Of a stretch of DNA of 64,000 nt, positions 1-8,360 are shown piece by piece. The translations under genes and the position numbers were made by a program. Each line of letters starts with the position of its first letter. Positions within the stretch are counted from its first letter, which is position 1. The notes beneath the pieces were generated by a model. The model saw nothing but the letters and a program-made list of their open reading frames with translations, was not told where the DNA came from and ran no database searches. Source of the DNA: Flavobacteriaceae bacterium PS02336 (GTDB lineage: Bacteria; Bacteroidota; Bacteroidia; Flavobacteriales; Flavobacteriaceae). The stretch covers positions 186,001 to 250,000 of the forward strand of contig JASCOF010000008.1 in assembly GCA_029960065.1 (NCBI GenBank), in the 5' to 3' direction.

Positions 1-50
1 AGGAACGCCCTTGGACTTCGCTCAGGGTGACATTTGGATAGGAAGAACAA
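1..50. repeat. Partial dispersed repeat at window edge
   Basis: This stretch contains cttcgctcagggtgacattt, which resembles one arm of the inverted repeat at 48642-48699 (ttcgacttcgctcagcctgaca). It lies just past the 3' end of the HPP gene. The element is probably cut by the window edge, so its other arm cannot be seen. Confidence 0.5.
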
Positions 51-650
51 TTACTTCCCAGTCAATCTTTTTCTAAGTTTATGATAACGTTTGTGATAAC
101 TATTGTGACTTGGATAACTTCTGCTTGAAGTCATATTATTAAAAATTAAAGCCGTTATAAGTAAGATAAGAACTCCTGTAAAAACGGGTGAAAGTACATA
201 CATATAACCTAGGGCTTTTACTTTTTCGGTTCCAATAACAGCAATCAAAGCTGTTGCTCCTCCCGGCGGATGCAGCGTTTTGGTAATCTGCATTAAAATT
301 ATGGCGATGGAAACAGCCAATGGCGCAGCAATGTACATAATGTCTGGAACCAGTTTATTGACCGTTACGCCAACAAGAGCCGATAGTACATGTCCGCCAA
401 CTAGATTTCTTGGCTGTGAAAACGGACTCTGAATAATTCCGTAAACTAAAACACTCGAAGCTCCAAAAGAACCAATTAAATAAACGGCATCACTTCCAGA
501 AAAATGCATCGACTGAACGTAGGCCAAAATCCCGATTCCGACAAACGAACCTAAAAAAGACCAAAAATGTTCTTTGTAATCTATTAAAGTTTCTTTGTAT
601 AAAATGTAACGTGTTTTACGATAACTTCTTTTAATTCTAGGAGTTGGCAT
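51..650 (-). CDS. HPP family integral membrane protein
   Basis: This 199-residue protein carries the family signature LHPPGGATAL at residues 126-135. It has about five to six hydrophobic segments between residues 30 and 172, with basic ends on both sides. HPP proteins are inner-membrane proteins; some plant and cyanobacterial members transport nitrite, but the substrate here cannot be read from the sequence. The start gives a Met followed by a strongly basic N-terminus (RIKRSYRKTR), as expected for a positive-inside cytoplasmic tail. The gene lies 100 bp downstream of the CLC channel on the same strand and may be co-transcribed with it. The fold assignment is firm; the function is open. Confidence 0.88.
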   Translation of the reverse strand: MPTPRIKRSYRKTRYILYKETLIDYKEHFWSFLGSFVGIGILAYVQSMHFSGSDAVYLIGSFGASSVLVYGIIQSPFSQPRNLVGGHVLSALVGVTVNKLVPDIMYIAAPLAVSIAIILMQITKTLHPPGGATALIAVIGTEKVKALGYMYVLSPVFTGVLILLITALIFNNMTSSRSYPSHNSYHKRYHKLRKRLTGK

Positions 651-750
651 AATTTGTAATATTTGTGGTATTCTTTTGCCACAGATTTCAAGGATTAAAA
701 ATCTGTATGAATCTGCGAGTCCCGATAACTATCGGAAGCGGCTAAATAAT

Positions 751-2031
751 TTATTTTGTCAAGCTTGGAGCGTAACTGTATACTGTATATGGGTAAATTG
801 TTTTTGCTGTGTATTTTGAAATTAAACAAACAACTAAAATCGGTAAAAACAATGTATAATCATTCGTCAAGCCGCATACTAAAAAGATTGCGGTAAAAGG
901 AGCATGAATGCTGGCGCTCAAAACTGCAGCCATTCCGATAATCATAAAATTCACCGGAATCACATTTACATGAAAAAAGCTGTTTAAAATAGAAGCTAAT
1001 AATAATCCTAAAAATGCTCCAATAAAAAGACTCGGTGCAAAAACGCCTCCGTCACCTCCAGAAGCTAATGTTATCGAAGTTACAATCGGTTTTAGAATTA
1101 ATATTGCTATAAAAGTCAGTGCCAAAGTTATGGTTAAAGGAAGCTGACTTGAACTGCCAAAAATCCCTTTTATAGCGTGATAACCTTCTCCATATAATTG
1201 AGGGAAAAAGAATAATGAAATACTTAAAACCGCAGAACCGATAATGATTTTATAATAATGCGTGTCGATTTTTCCGAATTGAGACTTGAAAAATAAAACA
1301 CATTTAGTTAAATAAACCGAATTCATTCCAGCTAAAATTCCTAAGAGAATAAAGTATGGAATGGCTTTTAAATGCCATGTAACAATAGAAACTGCAAATA
1401 ATGGTTCTTCTTTTAAAATGCTCAGTAAACCAAAAGCAATTGAAACAGCGATTACATTTGAAATAATAAAAGCACGTGTCACTTTTCTGGAAATTACTTC
1501 AAAGGCAAATAAAATTCCCGCAATCGGACTGCTGAAAAGTGCCGTAACGCCTGCCGCAACACCTGCGCAGATTAATTCGGTTTTGTACTGACGGAAAACA
1601 TTCTCTTTTTCATGTGCAACAGAACCAATTGTTGCTGTTGCTACAACTGTAGAAACTTCGATTCCTGTTGAACCTCCAAAAATAACTGTTAATAAACCAT
1701 TTATAAAGTGAGATGGAATTTTATAAGAAGGAAGATTTTTAGATTTCGATGCCGTACTTTCAAAAACTTCTTTGATTCCTTTATTTTCTTTTTTCTTAAA
1801 GAGATATTGTCTTAGAAAATAAATTACTGATAAACCAAAAACAGGAAATATGATGTAAAAAATGGGGTGAACCGAAACTTCATGAAAAAAGATTTCTTCG
1901 TAATATTCTGTTATTTTTTTGAGTGAGATTCCGAGAAAGGCAGAAAGAAAGCCAATTAAAATAGAAACAATAACTAATTTTCGGAATTTAATGAATTGAT
2001 GATTTTTTTTGATTTGCGCCGTTTTGTTCAT
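751..2031 (-). CDS. CLC-family chloride channel or H+/Cl- exchanger
   Basis: This is a 426-residue polytopic membrane protein. Two CLC signatures are visible: a GxExx loop (GIEVS, residues 123-127) holding the glutamate expected at the gate, and GGVFAP near residue 329, matching the GxFxP ion-binding loop. FSSPIAGILFAFE around residue 167 is the conserved inter-helix motif. The first selectivity loop, GSGIP in well-studied members, reads GIKEV here (residues 85-89), and the usual Pro of GREGP is Ser. The coordinating Ser is therefore absent, as in some divergent CLCs. No cytoplasmic CBS domains follow. A TAATTTTG -7 box lies 41 bp upstream. The family call is sure; ion selectivity and channel versus exchanger are not. 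Confidence 0.9.
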   Translation of the reverse strand: MNKTAQIKKNHQFIKFRKLVIVSILIGFLSAFLGISLKKITEYYEEIFFHEVSVHPIFYIIFPVFGLSVIYFLRQYLFKKKENKGIKEVFESTASKSKNLPSYKIPSHFINGLLTVIFGGSTGIEVSTVVATATIGSVAHEKENVFRQYKTELICAGVAAGVTALFSSPIAGILFAFEVISRKVTRAFIISNVIAVSIAFGLLSILKEEPLFAVSIVTWHLKAIPYFILLGILAGMNSVYLTKCVLFFKSQFGKIDTHYYKIIIGSAVLSISLFFFPQLYGEGYHAIKGIFGSSSQLPLTITLALTFIAILILKPIVTSITLASGGDGGVFAPSLFIGAFLGLLLASILNSFFHVNVIPVNFMIIGMAAVLSASIHAPFTAIFLVCGLTNDYTLFLPILVVCLISKYTAKTIYPYTVYSYAPSLTK

Positions 2032-2071
2032 CAGAAGTAAGTTTGAAATCGCACTTTTTTTGTGCGGATTA

Positions 2072-2079
2072 CAAAATTA
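2072..2079 (-). promoter_or_regulatory. -7 promoter box for CLC gene
   Basis: Read on the minus strand the sequence is TAATTTTG, a perfect match to the Bacteroidota TAnnTTTG element, about 41 bp before the CLC start codon. I see no convincing -33 TTG at the usual distance. Confidence 0.5.
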
Positions 2080-2226
2080 AGAATCAAATTCGGTTTTTTC
2101 TAGGAAATATTCATTTTAGTGTGTTAAAACTGATAAAAACAGGAAAATTCTTTCGACGTGTAGTTTTGCCGCAAAGACGCAAAGACGCAAAGTTTTTTTT
2201 CATAGAGCGGATAGTTAAAGTCAAAG

Positions 2227-2330
2227 TTTGTCATTTCGAGGAACGAGAAATCACACTCGGGATTCGACAAAGATTGGCGACATATTGTACGGAGTTTCTA
2301 GTGTGATTTCTCCTTCGTCGAAATGACAAA
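2227..2330. repeat. 104-bp inverted-repeat element, copy A
   Basis: Two 30-nt arms (2227-2256 and 2301-2330) are reverse complements with only two mismatches, and those two look compensatory. The 44-nt centre contains tcgacaaagattggc and acggagtt, which recur in opposite orientation in the element at 41778-41885. It carries no reading frame and sits between the divergently placed CLC promoter and the end of the VOC gene. A short run of gcaaagac units precedes it at 2168-2190. It behaves like a dispersed non-coding repeat that could also act as a bidirectional terminator. Confidence 0.8.
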
Positions 2331-2371
2331 AATGAGAAAAAAAACTTAGTGCCTTAGTGGCAGAAAAAAAC

Positions 2372-2761
2372 CTAACGCTCATAAAACTCAATCGGCAGTA
2401 AATCAGGATCTGCAATAAAGGTGAAACGTTTTTCAGTAGTTTCATCGATTCTGATAGGTTCTGATTCTATGTTTTTTGAAGTTAAGAAGTCAATTGTTTC
2501 TTCTAAATTGATAACTTCAAAAGCCAAATGTCTTAAACCAACCGCTTCAGGTCTTGAAGGTCGTTTCGGCGGATCAGGAAAAGAAAACAATTCAACAACA
2601 TAAGAACCATTTAGAGCCAGATCTAATTTATAAGACTGACGTTCTTCACGGTAGATTTCTCTAATAATTGTTAATCCTAAAATCTGGGTGTAGAAATATT
2701 TAGACTTTTCGTAATCAGAGCATAAAATGGCAATATGATGGATTTTATTAAGGGTAAGCAT
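2372..2761 (-). CDS. VOC-family protein, YaeR/GloA2-like
   Basis: The 129-residue sequence forms a single vicinal-oxygen-chelate unit and matches E. coli YaeR nearly end to end: HHIAILCSDYEKSKYFYTQI at the N-terminus, LALNGSYVVELFSFPDPP and RPSRPEAVGLRHLAFEV in the middle, KRFTFIADPDLLPIEFYE at the end. The expected metal ligands are visible (His near residue 8, Glu in VVELF, His in LRHLAF, Glu in PIEFYE). Family members include glyoxalases and thiol transferases, but YaeR's own substrate is not settled. The start codon overlaps the stop of the acetyltransferase gene (TAATG), so the two are translationally coupled. Confidence 0.88.
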   Translation of the reverse strand: MLTLNKIHHIAILCSDYEKSKYFYTQILGLTIIREIYREERQSYKLDLALNGSYVVELFSFPDPPKRPSRPEAVGLRHLAFEVINLEETIDFLTSKNIESEPIRIDETTEKRFTFIADPDLLPIEFYER

Positions 2762-3336
2762 TATGATTTTGATTCAGGTTCTTGATTTAATTTTCGGATT
2801 ACTTTTGCCGGATTTCCAACGGCTAATGAATGGTCTGGAATGTCTTTTGTAACTACAGATCCAGCGCCAATAACACATCCTTTTCCGATTGTTACACCAG
2901 GACAAATAACAGAATTGCCGCCAATCCAGCAATCGTCGCCAATTGTTACTGGATAAGCATTTTCTAGCGTTTTTCTCAATTCGGCGTCAAGCGGATGAGA
3001 TGCGGTATAAATTTGAACATTTGGCGCAATAAATACATTAGATCCAATTTTTACAGGTGCGCAGTCCAAAACTACACAATTCACATTAAAATAAACGTTA
3101 TCACCGCAGAAAATATTATAGCCGTAATCACAGTGAAAAGGCGGTTCTATATAAAAACCTTCTCCCGTATTCGGAATCAATTCTTTTAGAATTTCTTTTG
3201 CTTTTTTGGTAACTCTGTATTCTTTTACATTCAAAGTGTGCAAAAGATTTTTGGCTGTTCGACGGCCTTTTACTAATTCTGGATCAAAGGCATTATAATA
3301 TTCACCAGAGATCATTTTTTCTTTTTCAGTTTTCAT
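2761..3336 (-). CDS. maa: Maltose/galactoside O-acetyltransferase (left-handed beta-helix)
   Basis: This 191-residue protein has the N-terminal Mac domain (KEKMISGEYYNAFDPELVKGR) and then hexapeptide repeats forming a left-handed beta-helix, ending with IGAGSVVTKDIPDHSLAVGNPAKVIRK-type sequence. The catalytic His lies in YTASHPLDAE. Length and order match maltose and galactoside acetyltransferases, which transfer acetyl from acetyl-CoA to a sugar 6-hydroxyl in the cytoplasm. It is the third gene of a four-gene minus-strand operon, 3 bp from the YciI gene and overlapping the VOC gene by one base. The exact sugar acceptor is inferred only from family. Confidence 0.9.
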   Translation of the reverse strand: MKTEKEKMISGEYYNAFDPELVKGRRTAKNLLHTLNVKEYRVTKKAKEILKELIPNTGEGFYIEPPFHCDYGYNIFCGDNVYFNVNCVVLDCAPVKIGSNVFIAPNVQIYTASHPLDAELRKTLENAYPVTIGDDCWIGGNSVICPGVTIGKGCVIGAGSVVTKDIPDHSLAVGNPAKVIRKLNQEPESKS

Positions 3337-3339
3337 ATT

Positions 3340-3798
3340 CTACATTTTCGTCTTGGCAATCTTGTCGTGTATTTTTACAGTTTCCTGTAAAGCTGCGGTG
3401 CAGTACCAAGGCGTTAATTCGGCTTCGAGTAAATTGGCTTTTATGGCGGGATCTGTTTCTACAAGTTTTTTAGCTTCTTCTACAGTTTCTACATTAAAAA
3501 CATAAATACCTCTATAATTTCTATCGTTTTTCATAAAAGGTCCGGCAACAACTAGTTTACCTTCTTCGGCTAATTTATTAATATTAGCCATGTGGCCTTC
3601 AAAAAGTTTTTTCGTTTCTTCTTTTGATGCTGTTGTATTACTTCCTGATTTTAATAAACAGAATACATATTTCTTCATTCCGTATTCATCAGCATTCAAA
3701 GACTTCGCAAGACTTTCATCATATGTAACTTTAGTTTCTTGCGAAAAGCCAACAGTATTGAAGAATAAAAAAGCGAGAAAAAAAATGAAGTTTTTCAT
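3340..3798 (-). CDS. Secreted YciI-like protein
   Basis: This 152-residue protein starts with a clear Sec signal peptide (MKNFIFFLAFLFFNTVGFSQ, cleaved before about residue 20). A YCII-type alpha-beta domain follows at about residues 40-135, visible as KKYVFCLLKSG, HMANINKLAEEGKLVVAGPF, YRGIYVFNVETVEEAKKLV and DPAIKANLLEAELTPWYC. The conserved His (EGHMANI) and the Asp of the DPAI turn are present. YciI proteins are small dimeric enzymes or binding proteins of mostly unknown function; a periplasmic version is less common. It is tightly packed between the DinB-like gene and the acetyltransferase gene. Confidence 0.8.
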   Translation of the reverse strand: MKNFIFFLAFLFFNTVGFSQETKVTYDESLAKSLNADEYGMKKYVFCLLKSGSNTTASKEETKKLFEGHMANINKLAEEGKLVVAGPFMKNDRNYRGIYVFNVETVEEAKKLVETDPAIKANLLEAELTPWYCTAALQETVKIHDKIAKTKM

Positions 3799-3806
3799 AA
3801 TTTTTT

Positions 3807-4271
3807 TTAGGTGTTTAATAATTTCTTCAAAATAACAATCTGTCCCAAATGATACACATCATGCTGGATAATTCCATGAATATGTTCGTAATACGTATGA
3901 CCATTATTCACGTAGATTTTGGCTAAATCTTCATCATTAAAACTCTCAAAAAAAGCATTCCATGAATCTTGCGATTTTGCCAAGGTTTGAAGAGATTGTT
4001 CCCAAGCAACTTCGGACGGATCTAAAACGGGAACGAAGTAATTATGATCTGGCGTTACAATAACTTCGCCTTGCATACGCTCTAAAATATTTCTTCTCCA
4101 TTGTATCAAATGGTTCACAATTTCCCAAATCGTATTCAGATTAGGATTTGCTTTTCGGTAAGCCTGCTCTGCTGTTACATTCTTTAAGGTATTAGCCAGA
4201 TTAACTTCCAGCCACGGATTTCCATTATAAATGGATTGGTATAAATTTGAAATTCGTTTACTTTCTGACAT
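3807..4271 (-). CDS. DinB-superfamily protein
   Basis: The 154 residues form a four-helix DinB-like bundle. The three expected metal-binding histidines are visible in EIVNHLIQWRR (about residue 53), the YEHIHGIIQHDVYH segment, and HLGQIVILKK at the C-terminus. DinB-type proteins bind a divalent metal and include bacillithiol and mycothiol S-transferases, but many in Bacteroidota are uncharacterised. This is the first gene of the operon that continues with YciI, maa and VOC; a thiol-transferase role would fit the VOC partner, but that is inference. Confidence 0.8.
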   Translation of the reverse strand: MSESKRISNLYQSIYNGNPWLEVNLANTLKNVTAEQAYRKANPNLNTIWEIVNHLIQWRRNILERMQGEVIVTPDHNYFVPVLDPSEVAWEQSLQTLAKSQDSWNAFFESFNDEDLAKIYVNNGHTYYEHIHGIIQHDVYHLGQIVILKKLLNT

Positions 4272-4326
4272 TGTCTTCTTTGTTTTTTAATTGTTTGATA
4301 ATTAAAGGTATAAAAAATGAATATAG

Positions 4327-5046
4327 CTAGATAATTTGCTTTGTAACTTTTTCTGTTTTCGTATTAAAAATGATAATTCCTTCTTCTTGATTTCCCAATT
4401 GATCGATTAATTTTCCTTCTTTATTCCAAACCGAACTAAATCCGACACTGATAAAATTGTCACATTCTCCAATGCAATTCGACATTAAAACGGGCATTTT
4501 ATATTTTTTGGCTATTGCTGGATAATGAATATTAGCTTTAACTATTCCGTTTTGTGATTTTGCAACACTTGCTACGTAAAATTCTGCTCCCAAAGCAGCT
4601 GCATTTTCAGCATGATTCATTTGAAGGCTCTCGTAACAGATAGCTGGTGCAATTTTTTGATGGATTAGAATCTGTTCATTTCCGTTTTCGAAATAGGGAA
4701 ATTCGTCTTCATGAAGCTGTTGTTTAGAATAAAAAGTTCTGGATTGAAGAGGCTGAAAAATCATCATGCTGATACGGATTCCAGTTTCACTTAAAGTGGG
4801 AACACCAACACCAATGGTTATTTTTTTAGTATCACTCATCTCTTGAAATACATCAAATCTGGAATCACTTGATTTTACAGCCAGTTTTTCTGCCAATTCT
4901 GGTTCGTAGCCAGTCAAAGACAGTTCCGGAAAAAAGATAGAATCGGCATTTAATGAATGTGCCAAATCAATAAATGTAAGATGTTTTTTGATATTAGCCG
5001 ATAGATCTCCTTTATCTAATTTTAGCTGTGCGATCGCAATATTCAT
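4327..5046 (-). CDS. Carbon-nitrogen hydrolase (nitrilase superfamily)
   Basis: This 239-residue protein has the complete Glu-Lys-Cys triad: Glu in FFPELSLTGYE (about residue 41), Lys in YSKQQLHEDE (about 111) and Cys in APAICYESLQM (about 135). No signal peptide is seen, so it should act in the cytoplasm as an amidase or omega-amidase type enzyme. It is a paralogue of the protein at 24549-25286, which has the same layout but lacks the Glu. It stands alone, 55 bp downstream-side of nothing transcribed with it, and is divergent from the TonB-receptor operon. The substrate is not predictable. Confidence 0.87.
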   Translation of the reverse strand: MNIAIAQLKLDKGDLSANIKKHLTFIDLAHSLNADSIFFPELSLTGYEPELAEKLAVKSSDSRFDVFQEMSDTKKITIGVGVPTLSETGIRISMMIFQPLQSRTFYSKQQLHEDEFPYFENGNEQILIHQKIAPAICYESLQMNHAENAAALGAEFYVASVAKSQNGIVKANIHYPAIAKKYKMPVLMSNCIGECDNFISVGFSSVWNKEGKLIDQLGNQEEGIIIFNTKTEKVTKQII

Positions 5047-5161
5047 GTGACTATCTGTTTTTGGAAGAAACGAAAGCTAATATACAAATTAGTCATTTAC
5101 AACTCATCCTTAAAATTCTACAATTGGGTTATTATATATTTTTTAACAGGAATTGTTAAAA

Positions 5162-5169
5162 TACATTTG
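5162..5169 (+). promoter_or_regulatory. -7 promoter box for TonB-receptor operon
   Basis: TACATTTG matches TAnnTTTG perfectly. Transcription would start near 5174, which puts an upstream TTG codon at 5153 outside the message and supports the ATG at 5192 as the true start. Confidence 0.55.
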
Positions 5170-5191
5170 CTTCATCAAAACCAAAGATGAT

Positions 5192-7357
5192 ATGAAAACC
5201 AAATTATTTTTTACCGTAAGCTTTTTATTTTTTACAGCTTTAATTTTTGCTCAAAACACTATTTCAGGAAAAGTGGTTGATCAAAAAGGAAAACCAGTTG
5301 CAGGTGCAAATATTTATATTGACGGAACTTACGATGGAGCAACAAGTTCTGAAACTGGAGAATTTTCTTTTGAGACTGCAGAAACGGGAAATAAATTTTT
5401 AGTAATTAGTTTTTTGCTTTTCGAAACGTTTAAAACGGAAATAGATGTTGCCAATTATAAAAACCAAACGGTAAAATTAAGAGAAAATGTAAACTCACTC
5501 GATGCAGTTGTAATTACGGCAGGAACTTTAGAATCTGGAGACAAAGCAAGAGTTTCAGTTTTAAAACCTCTAGATATCGTAACAACGGCAGGTTCTGCTG
5601 GAAATATCGTGGCCGCTTTACAAACTTTACCAGGAACACAAACGGTTGCCGAAGACGGACGTTTATTTGTACGTGGAGGTGAGGCAAGCGAAACGCAGAC
5701 TTTTATTGACGGAGTTAGAGTCGCACAGCCGTATGGCGCAACAACCAATAATTTACCAACTAGAAGCCGCTTTTCTCCTTTCTTGTTTAGCGGAATCGCT
5801 TTTTCTACTGGAGGTTATTCTGCTGAATATGGTGAAGCTTTATCGAGTGTCCTGCTTTTGAATACGAATGATGAAGAAGACCACGAAAAAACAGATATCG
5901 GATTAATGACGGTTGGTTTGAGTTTAGGAAATACCCAGAAATGGAAAAAGAGTTCTTTGAGCGTGAACTTGGCTTACATCAATTTAGCACCTTATCAAGC
6001 TGTGATTCCTCAGAATGTTGATTGGAATAATCCGTATCAATCGCTTGGAGGTGAAACCGTTTACAGATATAAATTCACAAACGGTATTTTTAAACTTTAT
6101 GCTTCTTTCGATTCAGAGAAATTCGATTTAAACCAGAAAAATATCAATTTCGAAAATCCGATTAGAACGGATATGAACAATAATAACTTTTATTTGAATT
6201 CTTCTTATAAAGGAATGATTGGAACGGGTTGGCAGTTAACTTCAGGAATAAGCTACGGTTACAGTAAGAATAAATTGAAATACGATATTACAGATGTTGA
6301 CAGCAATGAAAATGCAGCACAGCTAAAATTGAAGTTATCGAAAAAGGTTTCTAATTATTTCAGATTGTCTTTTGGTACCGATTATTTCATTACTAAATAC
6401 AATCAAAATTTTGATGACAATGTTTCTATTAATGGTGCAAACGGATATGATTCTAACATTTTTGCAGCATACACAGAAGGCGATGTCTCATTTTCTAAAA
6501 ATCTGGCGCTGAAAGTTGGTTTAAGATATTCGAATAATAGCTTGTTAAACGAAAACAATATTGCGCCGAGAGCTTCATTAGGATTTAAAGCTTCAAAATA
6601 CAGCCAGTTCTCATTTGCTTACGGAGATTTTTCACAAACTCCTGTAGTTGATTATATTAAATTTTCAAAATACCATCAGTTTGAAAGTGAAAAGGCAAGA
6701 CATTATATTTTAAATTATACGTTTACAAGACCTGGACAATTGTTAAGAACTGAGTTGTATTATAAAGATTACAGCAATTTAGTTCAATACGACACACAAG
6801 ATATTCAATACAATTCGGTTTTCAACAATAATGGATCAGGTTATGCAAAAGGATTTGATTTACTTTGGAGAGACAGCAATCTGTACAAAAACTTAGAATA
6901 TTGGATTTCGTATTCTTATATTGATTCAGAAAGACAATATAAAAATTTCCCAAATATGGCAACACCAAGTTTTATTGCCAATCACAGTTTATCAATTGTA
7001 ACCAAATATTTTATCACAGATTGGAAATCACAAATTGGTTTTACAAATAGTTACAGCTCAGGACGTCCGTACAATGATCCGAACCAGACACAGTTTATGA
7101 GCGGTAAAACGAAATCGTACAATAGTTTAAGTTTCAATTGGGCTTATTTATTGACCACACAGAAAATCCTTTATTTCTCAGTTTCAAATATTTTAGGAAC
7201 ACAGAATGTTTTCGGATACGATTACGCCAGAACCCCAGATGCAACAGGTGTTTACCAAAGACAAGCCGTATTACCAACAGCCGATAGATTTTTCTTCGTA
7301 GGTTTCTTCTGGACAATCAGCCAGAATAAAAATGAGAATCAGTTGAAAAATTTGTAG
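5192..7357 (+). CDS. TonB-dependent outer-membrane receptor
   Basis: From the ATG at 5192 the protein is 721 residues: a signal peptide (MKTKLFFTVSFLFFTALIFAQ), a carboxypeptidase-D regulatory-like domain (ISGKVVDQKGKPVAGANIYI, about residues 22-105), a TonB plug (about 110-230, with LFVRGGEASETQTFIDGVRV), and a 22-strand-type beta-barrel to the C-terminus. The ORF could be extended to a TTG at 5153, but a perfect -7 box lies downstream of that codon. No SusD partner is adjacent, so this is unlikely to be a typical glycan system; the ligand is unknown. Association with a two-component system downstream suggests regulated import or sensing of a nutrient or metal. Confidence 0.92.
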   Translation: MKTKLFFTVSFLFFTALIFAQNTISGKVVDQKGKPVAGANIYIDGTYDGATSSETGEFSFETAETGNKFLVISFLLFETFKTEIDVANYKNQTVKLRENVNSLDAVVITAGTLESGDKARVSVLKPLDIVTTAGSAGNIVAALQTLPGTQTVAEDGRLFVRGGEASETQTFIDGVRVAQPYGATTNNLPTRSRFSPFLFSGIAFSTGGYSAEYGEALSSVLLLNTNDEEDHEKTDIGLMTVGLSLGNTQKWKKSSLSVNLAYINLAPYQAVIPQNVDWNNPYQSLGGETVYRYKFTNGIFKLYASFDSEKFDLNQKNINFENPIRTDMNNNNFYLNSSYKGMIGTGWQLTSGISYGYSKNKLKYDITDVDSNENAAQLKLKLSKKVSNYFRLSFGTDYFITKYNQNFDDNVSINGANGYDSNIFAAYTEGDVSFSKNLALKVGLRYSNNSLLNENNIAPRASLGFKASKYSQFSFAYGDFSQTPVVDYIKFSKYHQFESEKARHYILNYTFTRPGQLLRTELYYKDYSNLVQYDTQDIQYNSVFNNNGSGYAKGFDLLWRDSNLYKNLEYWISYSYIDSERQYKNFPNMATPSFIANHSLSIVTKYFITDWKSQIGFTNSYSSGRPYNDPNQTQFMSGKTKSYNSLSFNWAYLLTTQKILYFSVSNILGTQNVFGYDYARTPDATGVYQRQAVLPTADRFFFVGFFWTISQNKNENQLKNL

Positions 7358-7368
7358 TTCGTGGTATA

Positions 7369-7446
7369 GATGCTAAGATGCTAAGGATCTAAGATACTAA
7401 GAAAAAAAAACTTAGAAGCTTAGCATCTTAGAACCTCAGAATCTTA
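7369..7446. repeat. Imperfect hairpin of ctaag-type repeats
   Basis: Repeated ctaagat/gctaagg units on the left are matched by cttagaa/gcttagc units on the right around an A-tract, forming a long imperfect hairpin just after the TonB-receptor stop codon. The same motif family recurs at 16193-16240, 28462-28500, 29507-29545, 30162-30200 and 51811-51850. It may act as a terminator or as an mRNA 3'-end protector. Confidence 0.65.
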
Positions 7447-7536
7447 AAAAAGAAACAATTCATCATCAAAAAGCAACAACTCAGTATCATTTAATTTTAA
7501 AAGAGTAAAAACCGACATACTTTTGAAGTATAAATT

Positions 7537-7640
7537 AAAAGGAACAAAGAAGCAAAGAGACAAAGGTTTAAAGTTTTTTTAATTTTAATGATAAGAAAAT
7601 CAAAACTTTGTCACTTTGTAACTCTGAACCTTTAAACCTA
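7537..7640. repeat. Second hairpin repeat (aaagg/caaag family)
   Basis: Purine-rich units (aaggaacaaagaagcaaagagacaaagg, quoted here by position 7538-7566) are mirrored by ctttgtcactttgtaactctgaaccttt at about 7605-7633. It is related in style to 39352-39427. The rest of the 7358-7719 spacer holds only a candidate TACTTTTG -7 box at 7518-7525 that could drive the next gene. Confidence 0.55.
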
Positions 7641-7719
7641 AAAAAAAAGTTTTAATCATCAACAAAAAACTCAGAATCTTAGAATCTCAGAACCTTAGTA
7701 ACTTTAAAAAAAAGAAATC

Positions 7720-8340
7720 ATGACCAAAATTATCACAGTTATTACATTATTTATCTGCAGTTTATTATCTGCACAAACACAATTTGAACAAGGAATGAAT
7801 AAAGCTTTCGGGCTTTGGAAAGAAGGAAAAAATGCAGAAGCTTCTGCAATGTTTGAAAGAATCGCTGGAGCTGAAAAATCAAGCTGGCTTCCTAATTATT
7901 ATGTAGGTTTAGTAAATACTTTATCTGTTTTTACAGAAAAAGATAAAACAAAAATAGACTTACTTTTAACAAAAGCTCAAGATGCTGTAGATGTTGAAAT
8001 GATAAAAGACCAAAGCAATTCAGAATTATATGTTTTACAAGCTTTAATCTATACAGGATACGTTGTAGCAGACCCAATGACAAACGGAATGAAATATTCT
8101 GGAAAAGTGATGGAAGCTTACGCGAAAGCAAAAGCGCTTAATCCAAACAATCCAAGAGCAGTTTTTGGTGAAGCAGATTATCAATTAGGAGGCGCAAAGT
8201 GGACAGGTGTTGATACAAAACCTTTATGTGTACAAGTTGATAAATCTATTGAACTTTTTAATACTTTTAAACCAGAAACACCTTTTTCTCCAAGATGGGG
8301 ATTAGAAAGAGCTTTGGAAGTTCAAAAAACGTGTAAATAA
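7720..8340 (+). CDS. Periplasmic TPR-like protein of unknown function
   Basis: This 206-residue protein begins with a signal peptide (MTKIITVITLFICSLLSAQ). The remainder is helical: FEQGMNKAFGLWKEGKNAEASAMFERI looks like one TPR unit (residues 22-50), and AYAKAKALNPNNPRAVFGEADY like another (about 130-150). It ends with two Cys residues (PLCVQVD and the C-terminal KTCK) that could form a disulfide. It lies 20 bp before the sensor kinase gene, so it is probably part of that signalling operon. TPR-like proteins often mediate protein contacts; I do not recognise a specific function. Confidence 0.8.
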   Translation: MTKIITVITLFICSLLSAQTQFEQGMNKAFGLWKEGKNAEASAMFERIAGAEKSSWLPNYYVGLVNTLSVFTEKDKTKIDLLLTKAQDAVDVEMIKDQSNSELYVLQALIYTGYVVADPMTNGMKYSGKVMEAYAKAKALNPNNPRAVFGEADYQLGGAKWTGVDTKPLCVQVDKSIELFNTFKPETPFSPRWGLERALEVQKTCK

Positions 8341-8360
8341 TTTAATATAACCTCAAAATA

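Noticed and set aside
2043..2306. Small plus-strand ORF in the CLC-VOC spacer
   Set aside because: It is a reading through promoter, gcaaagac units and the inverted repeat; no protein-like composition.
5153..5191. TTG-initiated extension of the TonB receptor
   Set aside because: It lies upstream of a perfect -7 box and puts 13 residues before a good signal peptide.
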